Source: Stigmatella aurantiaca (GTDB taxonomy: Bacteria; Myxococcota; Myxococcia; Myxococcales; Myxococcaceae). Taken from it: a stretch of 64,000 bases of DNA. The stretch spans positions 248,001-312,000 of the forward strand of contig NZ_FOAP01000006.1 in assembly GCF_900109545.1 (NCBI RefSeq). Direction: 5' to 3'. Both the position numbers and the translations under genes were made by a program. The notes under the pieces are model-generated. The model was not told the DNA's origin, ran no database searches, and was given only the letters and a program-made list of their open reading frames with translations. This document shows, piece by piece, positions 7,498 to 15,864 of this stretch (the stretch's first letter is position 1; each line of letters starts with the position of its first letter).

Positions 7498-9483
7498 TTA
7501 CGGGGCGAGCGCCGCCTTCATCGCGGCGACCAGCGAGCCCTGGGCATCGTCGCTGCTCAAGTCCCAGAACATGGCGCCGCCGAGCTGGCGGCTGTTGATG
7601 TATTGCCCCTTCACGCCGATGGAGACCGGATCGTCGTAGCTCACCCACAGCCCGGAGGCGGGGTTGTAGACGTAGGGCACCTGCGCCTCCGGATGGCGGC
7701 GCTTCACGCCTGCGGGCTCCAGCACGTTCTTGATGTAGTAATAGTCGAACATCCCGGAGCTGCTGTAGACGTCCCAGTTGCCCCAGGCCGCGCCCGAGGT
7801 GTTCTGGTAGAGCCCATCCCCGTTGGGCCCCGCCTGGGTGCCCTGCCAGCCGCGCCCGTACAGCGGAACGCCCAGCACGAGCTTCGCCGGGGGCACGCCC
7901 GCGTCCAGGTGGCCCTGAATCGCCTCGTGCGTGCTGTCACGCCGGGCCTTGGCGGGGTTGGCGGCCTGGTTGTAGAGCGCCGCGTGGAAGTTCGCCGTGG
8001 GGTCCCACCCGCCGTGCATGTCGTAGGTCATCACCGTGATGAAATCGAGGTACGTGGGCAGCACGTTGAGCTGAATCTTCGAGAACACATCCGAGGACGA
8101 GCCCGAGGCCATGGTCAGCAGCAGGCCGGGACGGACCGCGTCGAGCTGGCGGCGGAACTCGGCAATCATCTCCGTGAAGTTCGCCGTGTCCTCGGGCTTG
8201 CCCGGCTGGCCACCCCAGTTCACCGCGGGGAACTCCCAGTCCACGTCGATGCCATCGAAGATGCCCGCGGCCACCCCGGCCCCCACCGGCAGGTTGCCCC
8301 GGATGTAGGCATCGATGCAGGACTGCACGAAGACGCGCCGCTTCTCGGCGGTGCTCACCGCGTCGGAGAAGCCCGTGGACCACTCCGCGCCCCCCAGGGA
8401 GATGAGCACCTTCAGGTGGGGATACTTCGCCTTGAGCTTCTTGAGCTGGTTGAAGTTGCCCCGGAGCGCCTGGCCATTGTCCGCCACGCCATCCACGCTC
8501 ATCGCCGCGGTGTGGTGCCAGGTGTAGTCCGCCTCGGGATTGCCCGCGGCCACGTCACACCGGCCATTCACCACCCGGCCAAAGGAATAATTCAGGTGGG
8601 TGAGCTTCGCCGCCGAGCCCGTCGTGTCCAGGTTCTTGGCATAGAACTGTCTTTGATAGATGCCCCAGCTGACGAAGTAGCCCACCATGCGCTTGGGGGC
8701 CACCGGGGCCTCCGTGCTCACGGTGAGCGGGGCGCTGGCCGCGGAGCGGTTTCCCGCCGCATCCCGCGCCTTCACGGTAAAGACATAGGAGGTGCCCGGC
8801 TGGAGCCCGCCCACGCTCACGCTGGTTCCCGAGGGGGTGGCCACGGCCGTACTGGCGTTGTTCTGGAAGACTTCATAGCCGGTGACGCCGACATTGTCGG
8901 TGGCGGCCTGCCAGGACAACTCGACGCTCTGCGCCGTCTTGCTCACCACGCTCAAGCCCTGCACCACCGAGGGCGCCTGGATGTCCGAGGGCGGCGGGGG
9001 CGGCGGGGGGGTGGTCCCCACCGGCACGGAGTTGAGCGTGTAATTGAACGGCGGGCTCACCGTGCCCGTGTGGTGCCCACAGAAGGAGAAGGACGCCGTC
9101 CCGCCCACCGGCACGGAGCCATTCCAGCCTTGGTCCGTGACGCGCTGAACCTGCCCCTGGGCGGACCACTGGCCATTGGACAGGGACGTGATGCGCATGC
9201 CGGGCGCCAGCTCGAACGTCACCGTCCACCGGGACAAGGCGGCCCCGGAGGTGTTGGTGAAGCGCAGCTGCGCGCAGTAGCCCGTGGACCAGGTGGTCGT
9301 CGTCTGGAAGGTGAAAACGCCCGCGGACAATTCCTGCGAATGCATTGAAAAAGCCGCCGGGGTCTCCTCTTCAGGGAGGACATCCCCCGTACACGCAGGT
9401 CCTGAACCAAACCCCAACACCAATAGAAGCAACGGGAGAAAAGCAGTTCGACAGAACTGCCGTTCCGGCCAAGACAGGACCAT
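7498..9483 (-). CDS. Secreted GH18 chitinase with CBM2 and FN3 domains
   Basis: A hydrophobic signal ends in a lipobox-like GSGPAC, so the protein is secreted or lipid-anchored. A CBM2-type carbohydrate-binding domain follows (Cys-bounded, about residues 55-145), then a Pro linker, a fibronectin type III domain (about 165-255) and a GH18 catalytic domain (about 265 to the end). The GH18 domain carries the DGIDVDWEFP motif; its Glu is about residue 417 and is the expected catalytic acid. GH18 chitinases cut beta-1,4-GlcNAc polymers with retention. I prefer ATG 9483 over ATG 9492 because AAGGA lies 8 bases upstream of it. The gene stands alone, consistent with a degradative or predatory exoenzyme. 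Confidence 0.9.
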   Translation of the reverse strand: MVLSWPERQFCRTAFLPLLLLVLGFGSGPACTGDVLPEEETPAAFSMHSQELSAGVFTFQTTTTWSTGYCAQLRFTNTSGAALSRWTVTFELAPGMRITSLSNGQWSAQGQVQRVTDQGWNGSVPVGGTASFSFCGHHTGTVSPPFNYTLNSVPVGTTPPPPPPPSDIQAPSVVQGLSVVSKTAQSVELSWQAATDNVGVTGYEVFQNNASTAVATPSGTSVSVGGLQPGTSYVFTVKARDAAGNRSAASAPLTVSTEAPVAPKRMVGYFVSWGIYQRQFYAKNLDTTGSAAKLTHLNYSFGRVVNGRCDVAAGNPEADYTWHHTAAMSVDGVADNGQALRGNFNQLKKLKAKYPHLKVLISLGGAEWSTGFSDAVSTAEKRRVFVQSCIDAYIRGNLPVGAGVAAGIFDGIDVDWEFPAVNWGGQPGKPEDTANFTEMIAEFRRQLDAVRPGLLLTMASGSSSDVFSKIQLNVLPTYLDFITVMTYDMHGGWDPTANFHAALYNQAANPAKARRDSTHEAIQGHLDAGVPPAKLVLGVPLYGRGWQGTQAGPNGDGLYQNTSGAAWGNWDVYSSSGMFDYYYIKNVLEPAGVKRRHPEAQVPYVYNPASGLWVSYDDPVSIGVKGQYINSRQLGGAMFWDLSSDDAQGSLVAAMKAALAP

Positions 9484-9669
9484 GGCGGCCATCCTTGAAA
9501 GGCTCCAGCCGCAAGGGCGGAGCGCATCCTCAAGGATGACCCAGAAGACAAATTCCTGTCACTGAGATTCGCTCAGAAAGCGACATTTCCGGGTTTCCCT
9601 CTCGTTTGATGTCCAGGATGTTTCACTCCGAGCAAAGCTCAATAGAGGGAATGATCCCACCCAAGACGA

Positions 9670-9687
9670 CACGTCAGACTTGACGTG
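9670..9687. repeat. Perfect 7-bp inverted repeat downstream of the HTTM gene
   Basis: CACGTCA and TGACGTG are separated by four bases, 15 bases beyond the stop of the HTTM gene. It could be the operon's 3' hairpin, but no T-run follows on either strand, or a protein-binding palindrome. The rest of the 219 bases between this operon and the chitinase start holds nothing else that I can recognise. Confidence 0.35.
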
Positions 9688-9702
9688 CCGCGCCCTCAGA
9701 CG

Positions 9703-10659
9703 CTAGGCGATGATGGCGGGCTTGCTTCGTGCCAGGTCCTCGCGCAACGCCAGCCAGGCCTGGTACAGCGGTGCAAAACCAAACACCGTGAAGGTCAGCA
9801 CCGCCATGATGCCGCTGAAGAGCCACAGCCCCATGAACAGGCCGATGCCCAGGTGCAGCCCCAGGGTGAGCGCCACCCAGAGCAGGCGCGTCTGCCGCGG
9901 CCAGACACACAGCGGGTAGCCAATCTCAATCACCAGCGTGCTCCAGGTGACGAGCTTGGTGAGCAGGGGCACCGAGGCCATCCAGGCGAAGTCGAACTGC
10001 CCATACAGCGGCTGCATCAGGGCCTTCCACAGCGCCTCCCCGTCCTGCCATTGCGGGCCCAGCGCCTTCTCGACGCCCGTCGACAGGTACACGAGGCACA
10101 GGTGGAGCTGGAGCACGCGCAGCGCCAGCGTCGCCAGGGGCGACGGCGCATCGGACTCGCGCCCCGCCTTCACGTCCAGTGAGAAGGCGCTGCCCACGGG
10201 CATGAGGACGCAGTAGGCGAGGCTGATGTGCGCGAAGATCTCCACCCCATAGGCGAACATGCCCCCGCTGTTGATGAGCGTGGTGTGGGTCAGCCAGGCC
10301 ACGAACGCGGACAGCCGCGTCCGCCATCCGAGCAGCAGCCCCACGAGGCTCAGCACATACAGGACGCCCACCCCATAGACGCACTCATCCGGGGAGAGGC
10401 CAAAGCGTTGCACCACGGGCGCCAGCGTGCCGATCCGGGGCAGCCACGGGGCCGACATCGGCTCGGAGATGGCCCACTGGATGAGCCCCTTGCTGCCGAA
10501 GAGGGCCAGCACCCCATCCGAGAGCATCCACGTCTGGGCCAGCAGGATCAGCGCCACGCCTATCCGGAAGGCGCCCAGCGGATGGGGCGACGAGGGGGCC
10601 AGCGCGAACGAGGCGAGCCGCTGCCCCAGCACCTGGGAGAACGTGTGTCGAAGGGTCAT
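9703..10659 (-). CDS. HTTM (vitamin K-dependent gamma-carboxylase-like) membrane protein
   Basis: This 318-aa multi-spanning protein fits the HTTM family, the bacterial relatives of vitamin K-dependent gamma-glutamyl carboxylase. Landmarks are the first helix with GAFRIGVALILLAQTW, the GVLYVLSLVGLLLGWRTR segment, an ALINSGG-like HTTLINSGGMFAYGVEIF segment, LHLCLVYLSTGVEKALG with the conserved K/G region, and the late LGLHLGIGLFMG helix. The frame is open upstream, but ATG 10659 overlaps the preceding stop by four bases (ATGA), so coupled translation is likely. The context is a three-gene unit with an upstream secreted peptide. Chemistry in bacterial HTTM proteins is mostly unproven, so carboxylation is an inference. 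Confidence 0.82.
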   Translation of the reverse strand: MTLRHTFSQVLGQRLASFALAPSSPHPLGAFRIGVALILLAQTWMLSDGVLALFGSKGLIQWAISEPMSAPWLPRIGTLAPVVQRFGLSPDECVYGVGVLYVLSLVGLLLGWRTRLSAFVAWLTHTTLINSGGMFAYGVEIFAHISLAYCVLMPVGSAFSLDVKAGRESDAPSPLATLALRVLQLHLCLVYLSTGVEKALGPQWQDGEALWKALMQPLYGQFDFAWMASVPLLTKLVTWSTLVIEIGYPLCVWPRQTRLLWVALTLGLHLGIGLFMGLWLFSGIMAVLTFTVFGFAPLYQAWLALREDLARSKPAIIA

Positions 10660-11198
10660 GGGGCCACCGGGGAAAGGGACGCACTGCGGGACGCGGGACG
10701 GCGCTCGAGCACGGCCCGGTACTGCTCCTTCCACTCGGGGCGCTCACCGGCGCGGTAGCCCTCCATCGGCGGCAGGGCGAACGCATACACGATGACGGTG
10801 ACCGAGCGGGCATCCGGGTGGCGCCCGAACATCGCCGCGCCCCAGGAGCGCGCCAGGGAGTCCTGGATGTCCTTCAGGGCAAAGCGGATCAGCATGGAGT
10901 GAACCCGCAGGTTCATCTCCTCGTTCCCGGAGGTGAAGTCATCCTGAATGACTTCACCGGAGGCCTTGTGGATCTCGAAGGTGACTTTCGTCTCCGGGGC
11001 CACCCCGGGGGCGAAGAAGCTGAAGCGGCTGCTGGTTCCAGTCAACTGGGCATAGGCCTGGACGAACCGTCCGGGAGTGCCCCAGTCCTTGAAAGGTTTC
11101 AGGTTGGCGGCGCTACACGCCGCCAGGGCCAGATGAGCCCCGGCGAGGAGCACCGCGACTTGATACTTGAGGGGTACCGGGCTGCGGGGGGAGCTCAT
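10656..11198 (-). CDS. Lipoprotein-like or membrane-anchored HTTM partner
   Basis: This 180-aa protein has a basic N-terminus and a hydrophobic segment ending in LALAACSAA, which looks like a lipobox (LAAC). The remainder is a soluble domain containing FSFFAPGVAPETKVTFEI and a repeated-acid/aromatic pattern. The FFAP element recalls the DUF5819-like proteins that accompany HTTM proteins in other bacteria, but I cannot confirm the family. A GGAG ribosome site precedes the ATG. It overlaps the HTTM start by four bases, so the two products are probably made in fixed ratio and may act together in the membrane. Confidence 0.68.
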   Translation of the reverse strand: MSSPRSPVPLKYQVAVLLAGAHLALAACSAANLKPFKDWGTPGRFVQAYAQLTGTSSRFSFFAPGVAPETKVTFEIHKASGEVIQDDFTSGNEEMNLRVHSMLIRFALKDIQDSLARSWGAAMFGRHPDARSVTVIVYAFALPPMEGYRAGERPEWKEQYRAVLERRPASRSASLSPVAP

Positions 11199-11217
11199 GG
11201 CTGCTCCAAGTTCCGCA

Positions 11218-11248
11218 CGCCGGCGGGTGGAGGTCTCACCCGCCGGCG
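11218..11248 (-). promoter_or_regulatory. Perfect 12-bp stem-loop inside the peptide/HTTM operon
   Basis: Arms CGCCGGCGGGTG (11218-11229) and CACCCGCCGGCG (11237-11248) pair perfectly around a 7-base loop. It sits between the end of the small peptide gene and the start of the lipoprotein-like gene, and no T-run follows in the direction of transcription. It is more likely a partial terminator or RNA-stabilising 3' end of the peptide message than a full terminator. Confidence 0.55.
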
Positions 11249-11318
11249 CACAGGAAATCAGTTCATTTCAAAGCGGAGGGACTGCCAGCGTGCAGCGATT
11301 GTCTTCCTGCGGCGCGCC

Positions 11319-11570
11319 TTACAGGGCGCCGAGGAAGTTGCCGATCAGCGTGCCGAGGAAGTTGCCGATCAGGTTGCAGCCCACCACGTTGCACTCGGGG
11401 AAGTCGTCCCCCGTGGAGACGGGCTCGGTGCCCTCGGCGGTCTTCGAGACGAGGACCACCTCCTCCACCGGAACGGCCTCACTGGACACGGGCGACTGGG
11501 CCATCACCGTCGTCGCACCGAACACCGCACAAGCCACCGCCAACGACTTCCAGTTCTTCATCGCGTTCAT
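11319..11570 (-). CDS. Small secreted peptide precursor (83 aa), unknown function
   Basis: The start is well supported: GGGAGG lies 7-8 bases before the ATG. The first ~25 residues form a clear Sec signal peptide (basic start, AVACAVFGATTVMAQ, cut after AQ or AQS). The mature ~58 residues have a Glu-rich part (SSEAVPVEEVVLVSK, AEGTEP), then a Cys pair (ECNVVGC). A C-terminal tandem duplication of LIGNFLGT/LIGNFLGA ends at AL. No family is recognised. It is the first gene of an apparent unit with a lipoprotein-like gene and an HTTM membrane protein. A substrate role for those proteins is an inference from order, Glu content and size. Confidence 0.72.
   Translation of the reverse strand: MNAMKNWKSLAVACAVFGATTVMAQSPVSSEAVPVEEVVLVSKTAEGTEPVSTGDDFPECNVVGCNLIGNFLGTLIGNFLGAL
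11328..11372 (-). repeat. Tandem 24-bp duplication at the end of the peptide gene
   Basis: Two identical 21-base copies (11328-11348 and 11352-11372) with a 24-base period encode the repeated LIGNFLG unit. Identity at the DNA level as well as the protein level points to a recent duplication. Confidence 0.85.
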
Positions 11571-11622
11571 TGCCTATCCTCCCTGTGGATAAAGGCAAAG
11601 CAATGATGGTATTCGTGGGAAT

Positions 11623-11648
11623 GCGCGACAATCGCCCTTATGTCGCGC
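11623..11648. repeat. 8-bp inverted repeat upstream of the peptide gene
   Basis: GCGCGACA (11623-11630) and TGTCGCGC (11641-11648) are separated by ten bases, about 53 bases before the peptide start codon. Its place suggests an operator or a structured leader of the peptide gene; it could also be a trailing structure of the upstream pyrophosphatase message. No promoter hexamers are convincing here. Confidence 0.35.
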
Positions 11649-11685
11649 CGTCTGTCTTCCCCGAACCGCGGCCCCCCAAGGCATG

Positions 11686-11705
11686 AATCCGTTCGACAAC
11701 GGATT
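11686..11705 (-). terminator. Stem-loop just after the pyrophosphatase stop
   Basis: AATCCGTT and AACGGATT pair perfectly around a four-base loop, starting 4 bases after the ppa stop codon. There is no T-run, so termination may be weak or factor-dependent. It probably marks the 3' end of the ppa message. Confidence 0.45.
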
Positions 11706-11709
11706 TGTT

Positions 11710-12381
11710 TCACTTCTTGCGGCGGCGCGGCTTCGCGGCCTTCGGCGCCGCCGGCGCATACAGGCGCTGGTAGTCCTTCATGCTGCGGCGGATGACTTCC
11801 AGAGCCTCGGAGCGGTCATACACCTCGGCGATCTCCACCCGGCGCTTGCCCTCTCCCGGAATCTGCTTGTACGTGAGGAAGTAGTGCTTGAGCCGGTCCA
11901 CCATGGCGCGCGGGCACTGGGCCACGTGCTGCATCTCGCCGTAGACGAGATCCGACTCCAGCACGGCGAGGATCTTGTCGTCGGCCTCCTCGCCGTCGAT
12001 CATCCGGAAGCCGCCGATGGGCACCGCGCGCACCAGCAGGTTGCCGCTGGAGATGGACTTCTCGGTCAGCACGCAGATGTCCATCGGATCCCCGTCGCCC
12101 TGGATGTCCCTACGGCCGGTGCGGTCCGCGGCGCGCAGGGCCACCTGCTCGCCACAGTACGTCTGCGGAATGAAGCCGTAGAGCGTGGGGCACTGGCTGG
12201 AGAACTGCTGCGGCCGGTCCAGCATCAGGATGCCGGTCTCCTTGTCGATTTCATACTTCAGGGCGTCCGTGGGGACGATTTCGATATAGGCCGTGACGAC
12301 TTCGGGTGCCGATTCGCCAGCGCTGACGCCGTGCCAGGGATGGGCCTGATAAGCCATGGGGGGTGACTTCGGCTTTTTCAT
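11710..12381 (-). CDS. ppa: Inorganic pyrophosphatase (family I)
   Basis: This 223-aa soluble family I PPase hydrolyses pyrophosphate to two phosphates and pulls biosynthetic reactions forward. Motifs include DALKYEIDKETGILMLDRP (substrate-binding Lys/Glu/Arg), YGFIPQTYCG and the metal-binding DGDPMDICVL, followed by DDKILAVLESD. The C-terminus has a Lys/Arg-rich tail (AAKPRRRKK), so it is somewhat longer than the ~175-aa E. coli enzyme. I keep the ATG at 12381 because AAGGGG lies directly upstream; ATG 12357 has no ribosome site. Confidence 0.93.
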   Translation of the reverse strand: MKKPKSPPMAYQAHPWHGVSAGESAPEVVTAYIEIVPTDALKYEIDKETGILMLDRPQQFSSQCPTLYGFIPQTYCGEQVALRAADRTGRRDIQGDGDPMDICVLTEKSISSGNLLVRAVPIGGFRMIDGEEADDKILAVLESDLVYGEMQHVAQCPRAMVDRLKHYFLTYKQIPGEGKRRVEIAEVYDRSEALEVIRRSMKDYQRLYAPAAPKAAKPRRRKK

Positions 12382-12411
12382 GCGCCCCTTCTACCCGCAT
12401 CCGAAACAGGC

Positions 12412-13419
<1,008 letters not shown>

Positions 13420-13449
13420 GAGCGCGGCGGAAGTTACATTGCGCCCCCC

Positions 13450-15204
13450 ATGCTCCCAAGGGTTCCCTGTCTCCTCGCCGTCGCGCTCTGCCTCACCGCC
13501 TGTCTCAAGGCGCCCCCCGCGTCCCCGCCGGGGCCCCCCACCGAGGCGCAGCGCCTCGCCACCGACGTGAAGGACCTGGCCGCCCAGGCGCGCGCGCTCC
13601 TGGAGATGCAGGACCGGCTCGTCTGGGAGCACTGGACGGAGGGCAAGCCGGTGGACATCGCCGCCACCTACCGGGGCAAGGAGGGGCTCTTCAGCGTGGA
13701 GAACATCCGGAAGATCGACCGGCTCCGCCAGCTCACCCAGGACGCGCGCGAGCTGCGCGCCCTCACCGCCCTGCAGTCCCACTTCGCCGGCGAGTACCTC
13801 TCCCAGGCCCTGGCCGAGACGAACGAGGCCATCGCCAACCTGGAGGCCTCGCTCACCTTCCCCGTGGGTGGCCGGGAGGTGCGCTACAGAGACCTGGAGC
13901 GGCTGCTGGCCAACGAGAAGAGCGCCGTGAGGCGGCGCGCGCTCTCCGAGGGGGCCCTGCCCGCCCTGGAGCGGCTCAGCCAGTCCTTGCGCCGCCGCGA
14001 GGAGCGCACCGCGGAGCTGGTGAAGGAGCTGGGCTACAGCTCCTACGAGGCCTTCGGTGGGGAGCTGCGCCAGGCGGATCTCGCCCAGTTGAGCATCCTG
14101 GCGGAGGAGATTCTCCAGGCCACCCAGGAGCCCTACAAGACGGTGATGGAGCGGCTGGCGCAGCGCGAGCTGGCGATGCCGTTCGCGAACCTCACCCGCG
14201 CCGACATCCCCCGGCTGTTCCGCGCCCGGGAGGTGGAGGATGCCTTCCCGAAGGAGGAGCAGCTCCTGCGGGTGCACACCTCGCTCCAGGGCCTGGGCAT
14301 CGACCTGAGCGCGATGCCCAACATCTACCTCGACTCCCGGGAGCTGCCCCGGAAGAACTCCCGCTCGCTCACGCTGCCCATCGAGGTGCCCGCGGACGTG
14401 CGGCTGTCCCTGAAGCCGGGCTCCGGCGTCCTTCAGCAGGCGCGGCTGATGCACGAGGTGGGGCACGCGCTGCACTACGGCTTCACCCGCGAGCCGCGCT
14501 TCGAGCTGGCCAAGCTGGGCAACCCCACCGTGGGCGAGGCGTATGGGGCGCTCCTGGAGGACCTGCTGGAGGATCCCGTCTGGCTGGAGGAGCACGCGGG
14601 CGTGCGGGGCGAGGAGCGCGCGCAGTACCTGGCGGCCTCCAGCGCGCACAAGCTGTTCCTCATCCGCCGTGCCGCCGGGCGGCTGCTCTATCAGCTGGAA
14701 CTCCACCGCCAGCCGGGGGCCGAGCCGCGCGAGCTGTACCGCGCCATCATGGAGCGCACGGACGCCATCCCCATGAGGCCCGAGGACGAGGCGCGCTACC
14801 TGGTGGATCAGGAGGACTTCTTCCAGTCCGCGGACAACTTCCGGGCGTGGTTCCTCGCGGGCCAGCTCCAGGGGCAGCTCAAGGTCCGCTTCGGGCCCGC
14901 GTGGTGGCGCAGCACCGAGGCCGGCGAGTTCCTCAAGGGGCTCTGGGCCCACGGCAACGCGCTGTCCGCGCGCGAGGTGGCCCAGGCCATCGGCGAGAAG
15001 GGCCTCGCGCCCGACGTGCTGCTGCTCCGCCTGGGCACCACCCTTCAGGTCCCCATGACCCTGGACGTGAAACCGGCCGCGGAGAGCCCCGCGCCGCCCC
15101 CGGCCCCCGTGGCGCCTGCGCCCGAGGCGCCCGCCCCCACGCCCACGCCCGAGGCCCCGGCGCCGCCTGCGCCCGAGGCCCCGGCTCCGGAGGCCGGCCC
15201 CTAA
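13450..15204 (+). CDS. Zinc metallopeptidase lipoprotein (M3/M2-like gluzincin)
   Basis: A 584-aa protein with a lipoprotein signal (LAVALCLTAC) is followed by a mainly helical peptidase domain. The zinc site is HEVGH (His335-Glu336-His339) in ARLMHEVGHALHYGF. Downstream, GEAYGALLEDLLEDP can supply the third, glutamate ligand, as in gluzincins of the M3 or M2 type. The last ~50 residues are a Pro/Ala/Glu low-complexity tail (PAPEAPAPTPTPEAP-like repeats) that may span the envelope or be disordered. It probably degrades oligopeptides at the cell surface or in the periplasm. It diverges from epmA with only 30 bases between starts. Confidence 0.8.
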   Translation: MLPRVPCLLAVALCLTACLKAPPASPPGPPTEAQRLATDVKDLAAQARALLEMQDRLVWEHWTEGKPVDIAATYRGKEGLFSVENIRKIDRLRQLTQDARELRALTALQSHFAGEYLSQALAETNEAIANLEASLTFPVGGREVRYRDLERLLANEKSAVRRRALSEGALPALERLSQSLRRREERTAELVKELGYSSYEAFGGELRQADLAQLSILAEEILQATQEPYKTVMERLAQRELAMPFANLTRADIPRLFRAREVEDAFPKEEQLLRVHTSLQGLGIDLSAMPNIYLDSRELPRKNSRSLTLPIEVPADVRLSLKPGSGVLQQARLMHEVGHALHYGFTREPRFELAKLGNPTVGEAYGALLEDLLEDPVWLEEHAGVRGEERAQYLAASSAHKLFLIRRAAGRLLYQLELHRQPGAEPRELYRAIMERTDAIPMRPEDEARYLVDQEDFFQSADNFRAWFLAGQLQGQLKVRFGPAWWRSTEAGEFLKGLWAHGNALSAREVAQAIGEKGLAPDVLLLRLGTTLQVPMTLDVKPAAESPAPPPAPVAPAPEAPAPTPTPEAPAPPAPEAPAPEAGP

Positions 15205-15207
15205 GCC

Positions 15208-15765
15208 TCACCGCGCCTTCAGCGTGCGGAAGGTGATGGAGTACCGCGTCTGTTTCACGGCGGGAATGCTGTGCTGCCACGTGCTCCGGGCTTCGCCGCC
15301 CAGCACGTAGGCCGAGCGCGGCGCCAGCTCCTGGGCGTACACGCGCCTCGCCTCGCCCTGGCCCCGCTGGAAGCGCATGCGGCACGCGCTTCCCAGCGAG
15401 ACGCCTACGACTTGAGGGCCGAACATGGGCGCGTCCCGGTGCCAGCCGATGGTGGCCCCCGGCGGGTACTCGCTCAGCAGGGCCTCCACGAGCTGCTCCG
15501 GGGGTTCCGCCATCAGCTCCGCGCACCGGCTCCTCAGCGGCAAGAGGTAGTCCGGCAGGGGCGGGCCGGGCTCCACCTTCCAGCTCTCGTACCCGTAGAG
15601 CCAGCCGAAGTGCGCCGTGCGCCTCCGGGCCACCTGCCCGTGCATCCGGATCTCCGAGAAGGCCACGCCGCGCAGGTGCTCCAGCAGCAGCGCCTCCTCG
15701 GACTCCGTGAGGAAGTCCGGGACATAGATGAGGCCCTCGGGCCGCTCCCCTTCCCGTCCAGGCAT
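15208..15765 (-). CDS. AlkB-like 2-oxoglutarate/Fe(II) dioxygenase
   Basis: About 185 aa, the length of AlkB-type proteins that oxidatively remove alkyl lesions from DNA or RNA bases. Visible features are YVPDFLTESEEALLLEHL at the N-terminus, GWLYGYESW, the Fe(II)-binding HRD (GWHRDAPMFGP), and a distal His plus 2-oxoglutarate-binding Arg in WQHSIPAVKQTRYSITFRTL. This resembles the ALKBH-type subfamily with a small helical insert. I prefer ATG 15765, which has AGAGGTG upstream; a GTG at 15774 is also possible. It is convergent with the peptidase gene, three bases apart. Confidence 0.83.
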   Translation of the reverse strand: MPGREGERPEGLIYVPDFLTESEEALLLEHLRGVAFSEIRMHGQVARRRTAHFGWLYGYESWKVEPGPPLPDYLLPLRSRCAELMAEPPEQLVEALLSEYPPGATIGWHRDAPMFGPQVVGVSLGSACRMRFQRGQGEARRVYAQELAPRSAYVLGGEARSTWQHSIPAVKQTRYSITFRTLKAR

Positions 15766-15810
15766 GACGTCCACCTCTGTGGAGCCCTCCAGGGCCCTTC
15801 AATGGCAAGA

Positions 15811-15838
15811 GGCCCCCACCGCGTTCACGGTGGAGGCC
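15811..15838 (-). terminator. Intrinsic-type terminator after the SPFH gene
   Basis: GGCCTCCACCG and CGGTGGGGGCC pair (one G-U) around a six-base loop, reading on the minus strand, followed by TCTTGCC. It lies 27 bases past the SPFH stop, so it probably ends that message. The T-tract is poor. Confidence 0.55.
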
Positions 15839-15864
15839 CCGGGTTCAGCCCAGCGGGTGAGCGG

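Noticed and set aside
13420-14952. Upstream extension of the epmA frame
   Set aside because: It lies antisense to the zinc-peptidase gene, whose signal peptide and HEVGH motif show which strand is real.
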